Shown here piece by piece: positions 1-5,983 of a stretch of DNA of 5,983 nt. Under the pieces are notes generated by a model. It was given only the letters and a program-made list of their open reading frames with translations, did not search any database and had not been told where the DNA came from. How positions within the stretch are numbered: position 1 is the first letter of the stretch; each line of letters starts with the position of its first letter. Source of the DNA: Anaerolineae bacterium (GTDB lineage: Bacteria > Chloroflexota > Anaerolineae > Aggregatilineales > Phototrophicaceae); contig JALONZ010000140.1 of NCBI GenBank assembly GCA_025454675.1, positions 1-5,983 on the forward strand, in the 5' to 3' direction. Both the position numbers and the translations under genes were made by a program.

Positions 1-203
1 ACACCATGAATCGGACCCGCACTCACCTCATAATGACCAGAAAAAGCAATATTCGCCTTCTCAATGAGCGGGCGCTCAAATCCGCCAACTGTGCCGATGA
101 AAATCAACGGGGTATCGGGATGATTAGCTTGTATGGACTCTACGACTGCTAGTGCGGGGTACAGATGACCGCCTGTTCCCCCCGCCGCTATAATCATTCG
201 CAC
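1..203 (-). CDS. murG: MurG, N-terminal part (cut by window edge)
   Basis: UDP-GlcNAc:lipid I N-acetylglucosaminyltransferase, which makes lipid II on the inner face of the membrane. About 67 codons are visible and the C-terminal UDP-GlcNAc-binding half is outside the window. The translation opens MRMIIAAGGTGGHLYPALAV, with the glycine-rich loop GGTGGH (residues 8-13) followed by PALA, the hallmark of the MurG N-domain. It continues with FIGT and GGFERPLI, which fit the family's second strand and GxE loop. I chose a GTG start at 203. It gives the usual MurG N-terminus and has GGAG at 212-215, 8 nt upstream. An ATG at 209 is in frame but only 2 nt from that GGAG, and an ATG at 197 is 14 nt away. 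The start lies inside the end of ftsW, an overlap of about 80 nt, so the two are probably translated from one message. Identity is secure; the exact start is less so. Confidence 0.93.
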   Translation of the reverse strand, partial: MRMIIAAGGTGGHLYPALAVVESIQANHPDTPLIFIGTVGGFERPLIEKANIAFSGHYEVSAGPIHG

Positions 204-1434
204 GGGCATTTCTCCGTTCTGGTGAATTTTCTTTGATAATGGTCTGTCGTTGCACCGCTAATAATAACCCAACTCCTGCTAAAATCACCACCAATGATGA
301 CCCGCCAAAACTGATGAGGGGCAAGGGTAGCCCCGTAGCAGGCACAAGGTTGGTCATAACCGCGATATTCAACACCGCTTTGGATGTGACCCATATCGTC
401 ACCCCAGAGGCGATGAGTCCGCTAAACGCATCGGTGGCGCGTCTGGCAATCTGAAAACCGCGTATGCAAAACACAAGATACACCCCAATCACAATAACCG
501 CGCCAATCACCCCAAATTCCTCGCCAATTACGGCAAAAATACTATCGGTATGCGGGGCAGGCAAACCTTGAAATTTACTTTGCCCCGTCCCCAATCCTAA
601 TCCACTCCATCCACCATAATAAATGGCGATGAGGGCTTGTTGGGTGTGCCAACTGGCTTGTGTCGGGTCAGTGATACCCGCCATATACGAATCAATACGG
701 TCTTTGGCATAGGGGAAGAAGGGCAAAATGAGCATCCCCGCCAAAAGCAGTGTGCCTAACACAATCCCCACTTGGCGCATATTCGCCCCCGCCAAAAAGA
801 ACATGATGCCCGATGTGATGAAAATGGTCACAGCCGTACTCAGGTCTGGCTGAATAACGACCAACCCCGTTACAATGCCAACCAGCACCAAAAAGGGTAA
901 CAAGCCATAGGTAAAACTTCGCACGCGGACATTTTTTGACCCCATCCACGCCGCCATATAAATGATAATCGCCAGTTCTGCGAATTCACTGGGTTGAAAC
1001 CGCCCATTGATGAGCGCACGCCGCGCCCCAAACGTATCATCCCCAAAAATCAACACTGCAATCAAAAAGCTAATCGCCATCAGCATCACAATCAACGCGA
1101 TTCGGCGGATAAACCGCAAATTTGTGCGCGAGAAGATGAACATCGTCGCCACACCGATAATCACATTTTGAATATGGCTAAATAGCACTCGTGTTTCGCT
1201 ACCAAATTCTGCCAAACTCCAGTCGAAGGTGGCACTATACACCATCATCAGCCCCAGCGCGAGGAGCATACCTGTAACGATGAGCATTGGCTTATCGAGG
1301 GTGTTCCAAAAAGTGAGTTTACGCTCCACGACGGTACGTGTGCCAGCATCCACCATACCGCGTTTGGGACGAATGGGTTCTAATGCAATGGGCAAATCAT
1401 CATCAATAAATTGTGGGACAGTTTGGTCAGTCAT
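124..1434 (-). CDS. ftsW: FtsW, SEDS-family septal peptidoglycan glycosyltransferase
   Basis: Polytopic membrane enzyme that polymerises lipid II into glycan strands at the septum, working with the class B transpeptidase encoded two genes upstream. Residue numbers are for the 436-aa form from the ATG at 1434. A cytoplasmic tail of about 45 residues precedes the first membrane helix (about 48-68). SEDS motifs follow in order: GARRALINGRFQPSE (136-150), QPDLSTA (195-201), the block ALIAIYYGGWSGLGLGTGQS (267-286), LPAPHTDSIF (291-300, with Asp297 at the catalytic SEDS aspartate position) and LVPATGLPLPLISFGGSSL (363-381). A GTG at 1455 would add 7 residues, but the ATG at 1434 has AAGGGA 6 nt upstream, so I prefer it. 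The last 26 or so residues are basic, rich in Ser and Arg, and are read from DNA that also encodes the MurG N-terminus. The family has FtsW, RodA and SpoVE branches; the dcw position between murD and murG supports FtsW. Confidence 0.95.
   Translation of the reverse strand: MTDQTVPQFIDDDLPIALEPIRPKRGMVDAGTRTVVERKLTFWNTLDKPMLIVTGMLLALGLMMVYSATFDWSLAEFGSETRVLFSHIQNVIIGVATMFIFSRTNLRFIRRIALIVMLMAISFLIAVLIFGDDTFGARRALINGRFQPSEFAELAIIIYMAAWMGSKNVRVRSFTYGLLPFLVLVGIVTGLVVIQPDLSTAVTIFITSGIMFFLAGANMRQVGIVLGTLLLAGMLILPFFPYAKDRIDSYMAGITDPTQASWHTQQALIAIYYGGWSGLGLGTGQSKFQGLPAPHTDSIFAVIGEEFGVIGAVIVIGVYLVFCIRGFQIARRATDAFSGLIASGVTIWVTSKAVLNIAVMTNLVPATGLPLPLISFGGSSLVVILAGVGLLLAVQRQTIIKENSPERRNARANDYSGGGNRRSSVPRTSSRRVHTS
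212..215 (-). promoter_or_regulatory. Ribosome binding site deciding the murG start
   Basis: GGAG on the minus strand, inside the ftsW coding region. It is 8 nt from the GTG at 203, 2 nt from the ATG at 209 and 14 nt from the ATG at 197. The spacing favours the GTG, which also gives the family-typical N-terminus. Confidence 0.6.
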
Positions 1435-1440
1435 CAAAAA

Positions 1441-1446
1441 TCCCTT
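1441..1446 (-). promoter_or_regulatory. Ribosome binding site for ftsW
   Basis: AAGGGA on the minus strand, 6 nt before the ATG at 1434. It lies downstream of the alternative GTG at 1455 and therefore argues for the shorter, 436-aa product. Confidence 0.55.
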
Positions 1447-1461
1447 ATAAATCACTTGTGT

Positions 1462-1485
1462 AAGGGCGCAACATGTTGCGCCCTT
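1462..1485. repeat. Perfect 24-bp palindrome between murD and ftsW
   Basis: AAGGGCGCAACA is followed directly by its exact reverse complement TGTTGCGCCCTT. As RNA it could fold as a 10-bp stem with a 4-nt loop. The pairing stops at 1461/1486. It sits 20 nt after the murD stop and 16 nt before the ftsW ribosome binding site. No run of U follows the stem on the minus strand, so it does not look like an intrinsic terminator. It resembles the short GGGCGCAA-type palindromes I recall as dispersed repeats in Chloroflexota and cyanobacteria; that likeness is from memory. Confidence 0.85.
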
Positions 1486-1505
1486 GCGTTAACAAAGTTT
1501 TATCA

Positions 1506-2891
1506 TTATAACGCCATCACCAACTTGCGGAAATGTTCACCCCGCTCGGCAAAATCTTGATACGCATCATAACTGGTGCCACCGGGCGAAAGTAACACCA
1601 CATCACCCGATTGTGCCAATTTTTTTGCCAATTCAACCGCCTCATCCAATGTTGTAACACGGGTCACATGATTGGCATGACCAAATATTTTTTTGGTCGT
1701 CTCTACTACTATATCACCATCCCGCCCAAACGCGATAATGTGACGGGCTTTTTGGCGTGCTAAAGTGAGCATTTCATCCCAAGGGAGCTTTTTATCTGCC
1801 CCACCTGCAAGCAAAATAATCGGCTCAGTATAACTTTGGAGTGCCGCCACAACCCGTTCTGGCGCGGTGGCGATGCTATCATTCACATACGTCACCCCAT
1901 CCAACACGCGCACCGTCTCTAGGCGATGTTCGACAGGCTTAAAGGCTTTAATCGTCTCGGTCATCACCTCTGGCGATACCCCGCCCGCGCCGGCAATGGC
2001 ACACGCCGCCAATACATTCAACACATTGTGTTCACCCCGCAGGGGAATGTCGGATGCCTCGCAAATGATATGCGGTTCACCATCGGGGCTACAAATCCCC
2101 GTCACCGCCAACCGACTGCCAATCATAAACGCGCCATCACTGACGATTTCACGTTGGCTAAACCATGCCAAATGCCCTTTCACGACCGGTTCTAATAAGC
2201 GGGTGGTCATGTTATCGCGCCCCAAAATCGCAATATCATCCGCCGTCTGATGCCCGATGATATTGGCTTTGGCGCGAATGTATTCTTGCATCGTGCCATG
2301 TCTATCCAGATGATTCGGGGTGATGTTCAAAATTGCGCCAATTTGTGGGCTGGTGAAGCATAATTCCAATTGAAAACTAGACAGTTCCATCACCACCTGA
2401 TGTTGTGGACGGATGCCCATCATCACATCCAGCAACACATTGCCAATATTACCACCCACCCATGTGTTCATACCCATATTTTTGCACATCTGCCCCACTA
2501 AGGTGGTGGTGGTGGTTTTGCCCGCGCTCCCTGTGATGCCGATAATGGGGGCAGGGCATCGCTCGATGAATAATTGGGCATCGTTGGTGATAGGGATGTT
2601 GCGTTCACGCGCTTCATGTAAAAAGGGAATATTGAGTGGTACACCACCCGATACACAAATCATATCCGCCAAATTGAGTAATTCGCTCGGATGCCCACCC
2701 AACACAAAACTCACACGCGGAAAATCGTCTATCGAAACATCCAACTGTTCGGCTTCGCGTTTGTCGGTGACAATCACCCGCGCCCCTGTACTAGGCAACC
2801 AACGGGCAAGGGCTTGACCCTGACGGGCAAATCCGACAATCACAACACGCCGTCCATCTAAAATTTCGCTACCAATACCTTTTGAGAACAT
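1506..2891 (-). CDS. murD: MurD, UDP-MurNAc-L-alanine:D-glutamate ligase
   Basis: Cytoplasmic ATP-dependent Mur ligase that adds D-Glu to UDP-MurNAc-L-Ala; 461 aa, within the usual 440-470. The N-terminal domain starts with VVIVGFARQGQALARWL (16-32). The central ATPase domain carries the P-loop GITGSAGKTTTTT (118-130), then MELSSFQLE (168-176) and LNITPNHLDRHG (188-199), with Lys208 at the likely carbamylated-lysine position. The C-terminal domain has EHRLETV (321-327), VNDSIATAP (336-344), GGADKK (363-368) and LSPGGTSYDAYQDFAERG (434-451). Ser440 and Phe447 align with E. coli Ser415 and Phe422, which contact D-Glu. The motif usually written NDSKATN has Ile for Lys here. The start ATG has only a weak AAGAGA (2898-2903) 6 nt upstream. 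The gene ends in a double stop, TAA TGA. It is separated by gaps of 161 nt from mraY and 71 nt from ftsW, unlike the tight spacing of its upstream neighbours. Confidence 0.96.
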   Translation of the reverse strand: MFSKGIGSEILDGRRVVIVGFARQGQALARWLPSTGARVIVTDKREAEQLDVSIDDFPRVSFVLGGHPSELLNLADMICVSGGVPLNIPFLHEARERNIPITNDAQLFIERCPAPIIGITGSAGKTTTTTLVGQMCKNMGMNTWVGGNIGNVLLDVMMGIRPQHQVVMELSSFQLELCFTSPQIGAILNITPNHLDRHGTMQEYIRAKANIIGHQTADDIAILGRDNMTTRLLEPVVKGHLAWFSQREIVSDGAFMIGSRLAVTGICSPDGEPHIICEASDIPLRGEHNVLNVLAACAIAGAGGVSPEVMTETIKAFKPVEHRLETVRVLDGVTYVNDSIATAPERVVAALQSYTEPIILLAGGADKKLPWDEMLTLARQKARHIIAFGRDGDIVVETTKKIFGHANHVTRVTTLDEAVELAKKLAQSGDVVLLSPGGTSYDAYQDFAERGEHFRKLVMAL

Positions 2892-2944
2892 ATTTTATCT
2901 CTTTTTATAATATTCAGTCTACCTCAAACAACCTCACCCCTAAA

Positions 2945-2968
2945 TCCCCTCTCCAAACAGAGAGGGGA
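2945..2968. repeat. Hairpin 1 of the intergenic element
   Basis: TCCCCTCTC (2945-2953) pairs perfectly with GAGAGGGGA (2960-2968) around a 6-nt loop, CAAACA. On the transcribed minus strand the stem is followed by ATTTAGGGG, without a proper U-tract, so termination here would be weak at most. Confidence 0.8.
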
Positions 2969-2997
2969 CTTCAAACCCACCCATAAAACAAATTTCT

Positions 2998-3024
2998 CCC
3001 CCTTCTCCAATATGGAGAAGGGGG
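2998..3024. repeat. Hairpin 2 of the intergenic element
   Basis: CCCCCTTCTCCA (2998-3009) pairs perfectly with TGGAGAAGGGGG (3013-3024), giving 12 bp around a 3-nt loop. It lies 28 nt after the mraY stop. On the minus strand the stem is followed by AGAAATTTGTTTT, which is T-rich but not an immediate T-run. A partial terminator or an RNA-processing signal is possible but unproven. Confidence 0.8.
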
Positions 3025-3052
3025 TCGGGGGGATGAGGTTAAAAGTTACATG

Positions 3053-4084
3053 TCACAAAATGGCTAATGCCACCCCAACCATCGCCGATAAAATACCAAC
3101 CAGCCAAAAGCGTTGCACGACTTGGGTTTCACTCCATCCGCCTTTTTCAAAATGATGATGCAAGGGTGCCATGCGGAATAAGCGTTTATCCACACCCAAA
3201 AAGCGCCGACTCCATTTTGCCGAATACACCTGTAAAATCACCGACAAAATTTCTGCGACAGGCACAATGGCAATGATGGGCAACAACAACCATTGCCCGG
3301 TCATCAAGGCAACCGTCCCAAGCGCCGCCCCCAATGGCAACGAGCCAATATCACCCATAAATAATTGGGCAGGGTGCGCGTTATACCACAAAAACCCAAA
3401 ACACGCGCCAACCATCACAAAGCACAATTGTACGAGATAGATTTGACCCTGCAAATAAGCAATCACCCCATACGCCGCAAATGCGCTGGCGGTGATAATG
3501 CCCGCCAAACCATCCAAGCCATCGGTAAAATTCACCGCGTTGGATGTTCCGATGATGATAAACATGGCAATTGGGATAAAAATAATCGGGTGCAATGGGA
3601 TGACCACAGGCAACAACGGGATTCGCATTTCATTGGCAAACGAAAACCCACCTTCATATAATGACATGACCGCCGCCACAAATCCCGCAAGGATGAGCTG
3701 ACCCAAAAATTTGGCGCGGGGAGAAATGCCTTCACCAATCGCGCCAAATGACCGCCGAATCCCTTCCCAATCATCAATGCCACCCAAAATGGCGAATCCA
3801 ATCAGCACCAAAATGGGCAAAAAAGTGCTTGCACCCGCGCCTGTCTGAACAACCCGCGCCAAATTGAGCGCAACGACAATCAACACCACGGGGACGATAA
3901 TCATAATTCCGCCCATCGTGGGCGTGCCAATTTTTTTCTGGTGCATCACTGCTAACGCATCGCGCACTTTTTTACCAATCCCCAATCGTTTGAGGATGGC
4001 AATGAATGGCTCACCCCAAATCACACATAATACAAAGGTCACACCGCCCATCGTGAGCGCCAATGATAAACCGCCTGCGGTCAT
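3053..4084 (-). CDS. mraY: MraY, phospho-MurNAc-pentapeptide transferase
   Basis: Integral membrane enzyme that transfers phospho-MurNAc-pentapeptide from UDP to undecaprenyl phosphate, giving lipid I. It has 343 aa, within the usual 320-360, and about ten hydrophobic segments. Signature motifs in order: HQKKIGTPTMGG (48-59), IDDWEGI (103-109, with the Asp pair at 104-105), SPRAKFLGQ (121-129), NFTDGLDGLAG (185-195), LFMGDIGSLPLG (241-252) and MAPLHHHFEKGGWSE (305-319, with the three His at 309-311). The DDxxK lysine seen in many homologues is Gly108 here. The ATG follows the ftsI stop after 4 nt and has GGGGGA (4092-4097) 7 nt upstream, inside the end of ftsI, which suggests coupled translation. 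The gene ends in TGA and the 111-nt repeat element follows. Confidence 0.97.
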   Translation of the reverse strand: MTAGGLSLALTMGGVTFVLCVIWGEPFIAILKRLGIGKKVRDALAVMHQKKIGTPTMGGIMIIVPVVLIVVALNLARVVQTGAGASTFLPILVLIGFAILGGIDDWEGIRRSFGAIGEGISPRAKFLGQLILAGFVAAVMSLYEGGFSFANEMRIPLLPVVIPLHPIIFIPIAMFIIIGTSNAVNFTDGLDGLAGIITASAFAAYGVIAYLQGQIYLVQLCFVMVGACFGFLWYNAHPAQLFMGDIGSLPLGAALGTVALMTGQWLLLPIIAIVPVAEILSVILQVYSAKWSRRFLGVDKRLFRMAPLHHHFEKGGWSETQVVQRFWLVGILSAMVGVALAIL

Positions 4085-4088
4085 AAGA

Positions 4089-5852
4089 TTATCCCCCTGC
4101 TCCTGTGTTTTCGGTAACTAATTTTTGTCGTGTTTCATCGTTGGGGATTTCCAGCAAATACACCAAGCGCGAAGTCATCCGACTGAATATCGGCGCGACC
4201 ACCTGACTCGCCCAACGCCCATTTTTGGGGCGGTCTAATTTGATGAGGATGCTCACCTGTGGGTCATCGGCGGGCAAAAATCCGACAAATGACATGATAT
4301 ACGCATCAGTTTCATAGCCGACAGGTGTCCCAATTTCTGCCGTACCGGTTTTGCCTGCAATCGTATACCCAGGCACACGCGCCGCCTCATCCAACCCAAC
4401 ATTCACCACATCCACCATCATCTGAGTAACAATGCGTGCCGTTTCTTGGCTGATGGTGGTCGTGCCGAGTGGCATGGGGCGCGATTCATAAATTTTATCC
4501 CCATCCACAATTTGATGTACCACACGCGGTTGCATCATCACCCCGCCGTTAGCAATCGCGTTCACCGCCACCAACATCTGCAACGGGGTGATAGATAACC
4601 CCTGCCCAAAGCTATTCGTACCCAAGTCGCTTTCACTCCATTGACCACTCAGGTCATCGGGTGTCCGCAAAATACCTTGCTGTTCGCCTTGCAAATCCAC
4701 CCGTGTGAGGCTACCAATACCAAACCGATTGAGCATCTCATAAAACAATTCCCAACCCATTTCTTGGGCAATAGTTGCCGTGCCAATATTGAGCGATTCG
4801 ACTAAAATGCGCCGTGTATCTACAATGCCATGCGCCTGTCTATCCCAATTTTGGATGCGAATCCCCCCCATTTCGAGCGTCCCTTGGTCATTATATGTCC
4901 AGTCAGGGGTGATGGTGTTTGTTTCGAGGGCGGCGGCAACCGTAACCACTTTGAACACCGAACCGGGTTCAAATAACCCACTAATGGCAGGGTTTTGGAG
5001 TTCTAATGGATTTTTGACATCAAAATAAGTATTGGGGTCGAATGATGGATAACTCGCCATGCCCAAAATATCACCTGTGCGCGGGTTCATGACAATAATC
5101 GTGCCACCTGTCGCGCCTGTTTCGGTGATAGAGCGTTGCAATTCGGCTTCGATGAGAAATTGCACATTGCGGTCAATTGTCAAGACGAGGGTCGCTCCGC
5201 TATTCAACACGCCCGTATCTTGTGGCAAATCGAATGGGATGTTACTCACGGCGCGGTCACGGGCTTGCCCTGCTAATTCGCTTTGATAATACCCCTCCAC
5301 GCCATAATTCCCGCGTGAATCTTCGCCGATACCATTCACAAAGCCGATGACTTGCGCCCCCAACGGTCCCTGGGGGTACACACGGCGTTGCACCCGTTCC
5401 ACTTCGATGCCAAAAATATCCAATTCACGCACCTGATACCATGTTTCGGGGTCTACCGTCCCTAATGGCACCCAAACCGCGCCCCCTGTGAGCAATTCAA
5501 ACATTTCCAGTTCATCCCGTCTCAAAATCCGCGCAAGGTCGCTGGCGATTTTGGTCTTATTCGAGACAATCCCTGGGCTAATGCCAATCCGATATAACAG
5601 TGTGTTCACGGCTAAAGGATTACCGTTGCGGTCATAAATTTCACCGCGCGGACTTTCGATACGCTCAATCCGTCCGGAATTGGCATCGCGCATCAATTGA
5701 AATTCGGCTTGCACACGCGGGTCAGTTGGAAATTGAAATGAGATGATTCGTAATAATAACACCGCACACAATACAATCACGCCAATGAGGACAAGTGGCG
5801 CACGTTGGCGCAAAATGGTTTGTTGATTCGGGAATTGGGCTTGTGTCGCCAT
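4089..5852 (-). CDS. ftsI: FtsI/PBP2-type class B penicillin-binding protein
   Basis: Peptidoglycan D,D-transpeptidase anchored in the membrane with its catalytic domain outside; it cross-links peptides during septation alongside FtsW. It has 587 aa, typical for the class. A short cytoplasmic tail precedes one membrane helix (about 19-38). The PBP dimerisation domain follows, with the signature ESPRGEIYDRNGNPLAVN (66-83) and YPQGPLGAQVIGFVNG (159-174). The transpeptidase domain has its three active-site motifs: SVFK (298-301, nucleophile Ser298), SLN (353-355) and KTG (501-503, in AGKTGTAEIGT). The ATG at 5852 has a strong GGAGG 9 nt upstream. No PASTA domains follow the transpeptidase domain. 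It lies 5 nt after the upstream gene and 4 nt before mraY. Sequence alone does not fully separate FtsI/PBP3 from an elongation PBP2; the dcw position supports the division role. Confidence 0.94.
   Translation of the reverse strand: MATQAQFPNQQTILRQRAPLVLIGVIVLCAVLLLRIISFQFPTDPRVQAEFQLMRDANSGRIERIESPRGEIYDRNGNPLAVNTLLYRIGISPGIVSNKTKIASDLARILRRDELEMFELLTGGAVWVPLGTVDPETWYQVRELDIFGIEVERVQRRVYPQGPLGAQVIGFVNGIGEDSRGNYGVEGYYQSELAGQARDRAVSNIPFDLPQDTGVLNSGATLVLTIDRNVQFLIEAELQRSITETGATGGTIIVMNPRTGDILGMASYPSFDPNTYFDVKNPLELQNPAISGLFEPGSVFKVVTVAAALETNTITPDWTYNDQGTLEMGGIRIQNWDRQAHGIVDTRRILVESLNIGTATIAQEMGWELFYEMLNRFGIGSLTRVDLQGEQQGILRTPDDLSGQWSESDLGTNSFGQGLSITPLQMLVAVNAIANGGVMMQPRVVHQIVDGDKIYESRPMPLGTTTISQETARIVTQMMVDVVNVGLDEAARVPGYTIAGKTGTAEIGTPVGYETDAYIMSFVGFLPADDPQVSILIKLDRPKNGRWASQVVAPIFSRMTSRLVYLLEIPNDETRQKLVTENTGAGG
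4092..4097 (-). promoter_or_regulatory. Ribosome binding site for mraY
   Basis: GGGGGA on the minus strand, 7 nt before the mraY ATG. It lies within the last codons of ftsI, just ahead of its stop codon. Confidence 0.55.
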
Positions 5853-5857
5853 AAAAA

Positions 5858-5983
5858 TTAGCCTCCGCTCGATGAGCCATTGATACTATCGAGAATCGCT
5901 TGCAATTGTGTCCCTGCCCAATCGCCAAAGGTTTGGTTATAGAGGGGCGGTTCTTCGGTTTGCGTGGTGATAGGGGCAACGGT
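5858..5983 (-). CDS. C-terminal end of an unrecognised protein upstream of ftsI
   Basis: This frame is open from the window edge to a TAA at 5858-5860, giving 41 visible residues and ending 5 nt before ftsI. The peptide starts TVAPITTQTEEPPLYNQTFG, contains FGDWAGTQLQAILDSI and ends in a flexible NGSSSGG tail. It is rich in Thr, Gln and Pro at first and then has one short amphipathic stretch. No membrane segment or catalytic motif is visible, and I do not recognise the family. In dcw clusters the gene just before ftsI is often the small coiled-coil divisome protein FtsL, which tends to be too divergent to recognise by sequence. That is a guess from position only; the N-terminal part would decide. 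The frame is supported by the tight spacing and by the ftsI ribosome binding site lying in its last codons. Confidence 0.6.
   Translation of the reverse strand, partial: TVAPITTQTEEPPLYNQTFGDWAGTQLQAILDSINGSSSGG
5862..5866 (-). promoter_or_regulatory. Ribosome binding site for ftsI
   Basis: GGAGG on the minus strand, 9 nt before the ATG at 5852. It overlaps the last codons of the upstream gene, which fits polycistronic translation. Confidence 0.75.

Larger units (their letters stand above)
2930..3040. repeat. 111-nt palindromic element between mraY and murD
   Basis: A C/G-rich insertion-like unit fills most of the mraY-murD gap. Its ends are imperfect inverted repeats: AACCTCACCCC on the left, and AACCTCATCCC when the right end is read on the minus strand (10 of 11 match). 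Inside are two hairpins, at 2945-2968 and 2998-3024. It encodes nothing evident and no clear target-site duplication flanks it. The layout is like small non-autonomous palindromic elements (MITE or REP-like) with CCTCACCCC ends that I recall from Chloroflexota and some other environmental bacteria. The boundaries are my reading of the terminal repeats. Confidence 0.72.

Noticed and set aside
1435..1455. GTG at 1455 as the ftsW start, adding MIYKGFL
   Set aside because: The AAGGGA ribosome binding site lies inside this extension, 6 nt before the ATG at 1434, and the extra residues are not family-like.
1867..2817. Long plus-strand open frames opposite murD, such as 1867-2250 and 2413-2817
   Set aside because: They are antisense shadows of a well-conserved gene, show no recognisable domains, and reflect the C-rich plus strand.
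2904..2931. Possible murD promoter: TTGTTT (2926-2931), 16-nt spacer, TATAAA (2904-2909) on the minus strand
   Set aside because: The -35 matches poorly, and transcription would begin almost at the ATG and lose the weak ribosome binding site. An A/T-rich leader explains it as well.
2998..3024. Hairpin after mraY as an intrinsic terminator
   Set aside because: The stem is strong, but the T-rich stretch is not contiguous with it, and murD downstream belongs to the same pathway. I annotate it as a hairpin of the repeat only.
5722..5979. An 85-codon minus-strand frame starting at a TTG near the window edge
   Set aside because: It runs about 130 nt into ftsI in another frame and gives a Cys/His/Pro-rich, unfamily-like peptide. 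The frame ending at 5858 fits the spacing and the ftsI ribosome binding site better.
1..5983. Signs of a defence, phage, toxin or other new system
   Set aside because: All long genes are standard dcw-cluster enzymes in a normal order; nothing in the gaps encodes an additional protein.

Overview
The window holds a stretch of a dcw (division and cell wall) cluster. Every gene lies on the minus strand, so transcription runs from high to low coordinates. Read that way, the order is: the C-terminal end of a small unrecognised protein, a class B transpeptidase (FtsI/PBP2-type), MraY, MurD, FtsW and the first part of MurG. The two ends of the window cut the first and last genes. The organism is a bacterium that makes peptidoglycan. 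The style of the proteins suggests Chloroflexota, perhaps the Anaerolineae side; the clues are MurD with GSAGKTT and NDSIATAP, MraY with DDWEGI, and small C/G-rich palindromic repeats between genes. This placement is from memory of such sequences, not from a search.

Layout. 5858-5983 is the end of an unknown protein in the slot where FtsL/DivIC-like genes usually sit. 4089-5852 is ftsI, 3053-4084 is mraY, and these first three genes are packed with gaps of only 4-5 nt. 2892-3052 is the largest non-coding gap (161 nt) and is mostly filled by a 111-nt element with imperfect terminal inverted repeats and two internal hairpins. 1506-2891 is murD. 1435-1505 is a 71-nt gap that contains a perfect 24-bp palindrome. 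124-1434 is ftsW. 1-203 is the start of murG, which overlaps the end of ftsW by about 80 nt. There is no gene-free stretch longer than 300 bases.

How the genes work together. MurD adds D-Glu to UDP-MurNAc-L-Ala in the cytoplasm. MraY moves the finished phospho-MurNAc-pentapeptide onto undecaprenyl phosphate (lipid I). MurG adds GlcNAc (lipid II). FtsW polymerises the glycan from lipid II and its partner FtsI cross-links the peptides at the division site. murE and murF, which commonly lie between ftsI and mraY, are not here and must be elsewhere if the pathway is complete.

I found no phage, CRISPR, toxin, tRNA or rRNA signal and no clear new system. The points worth a second look are the two intergenic repeats, the long ftsW/murG overlap, the missing murE/murF, the unidentified gene upstream of ftsI and a few motif substitutions.
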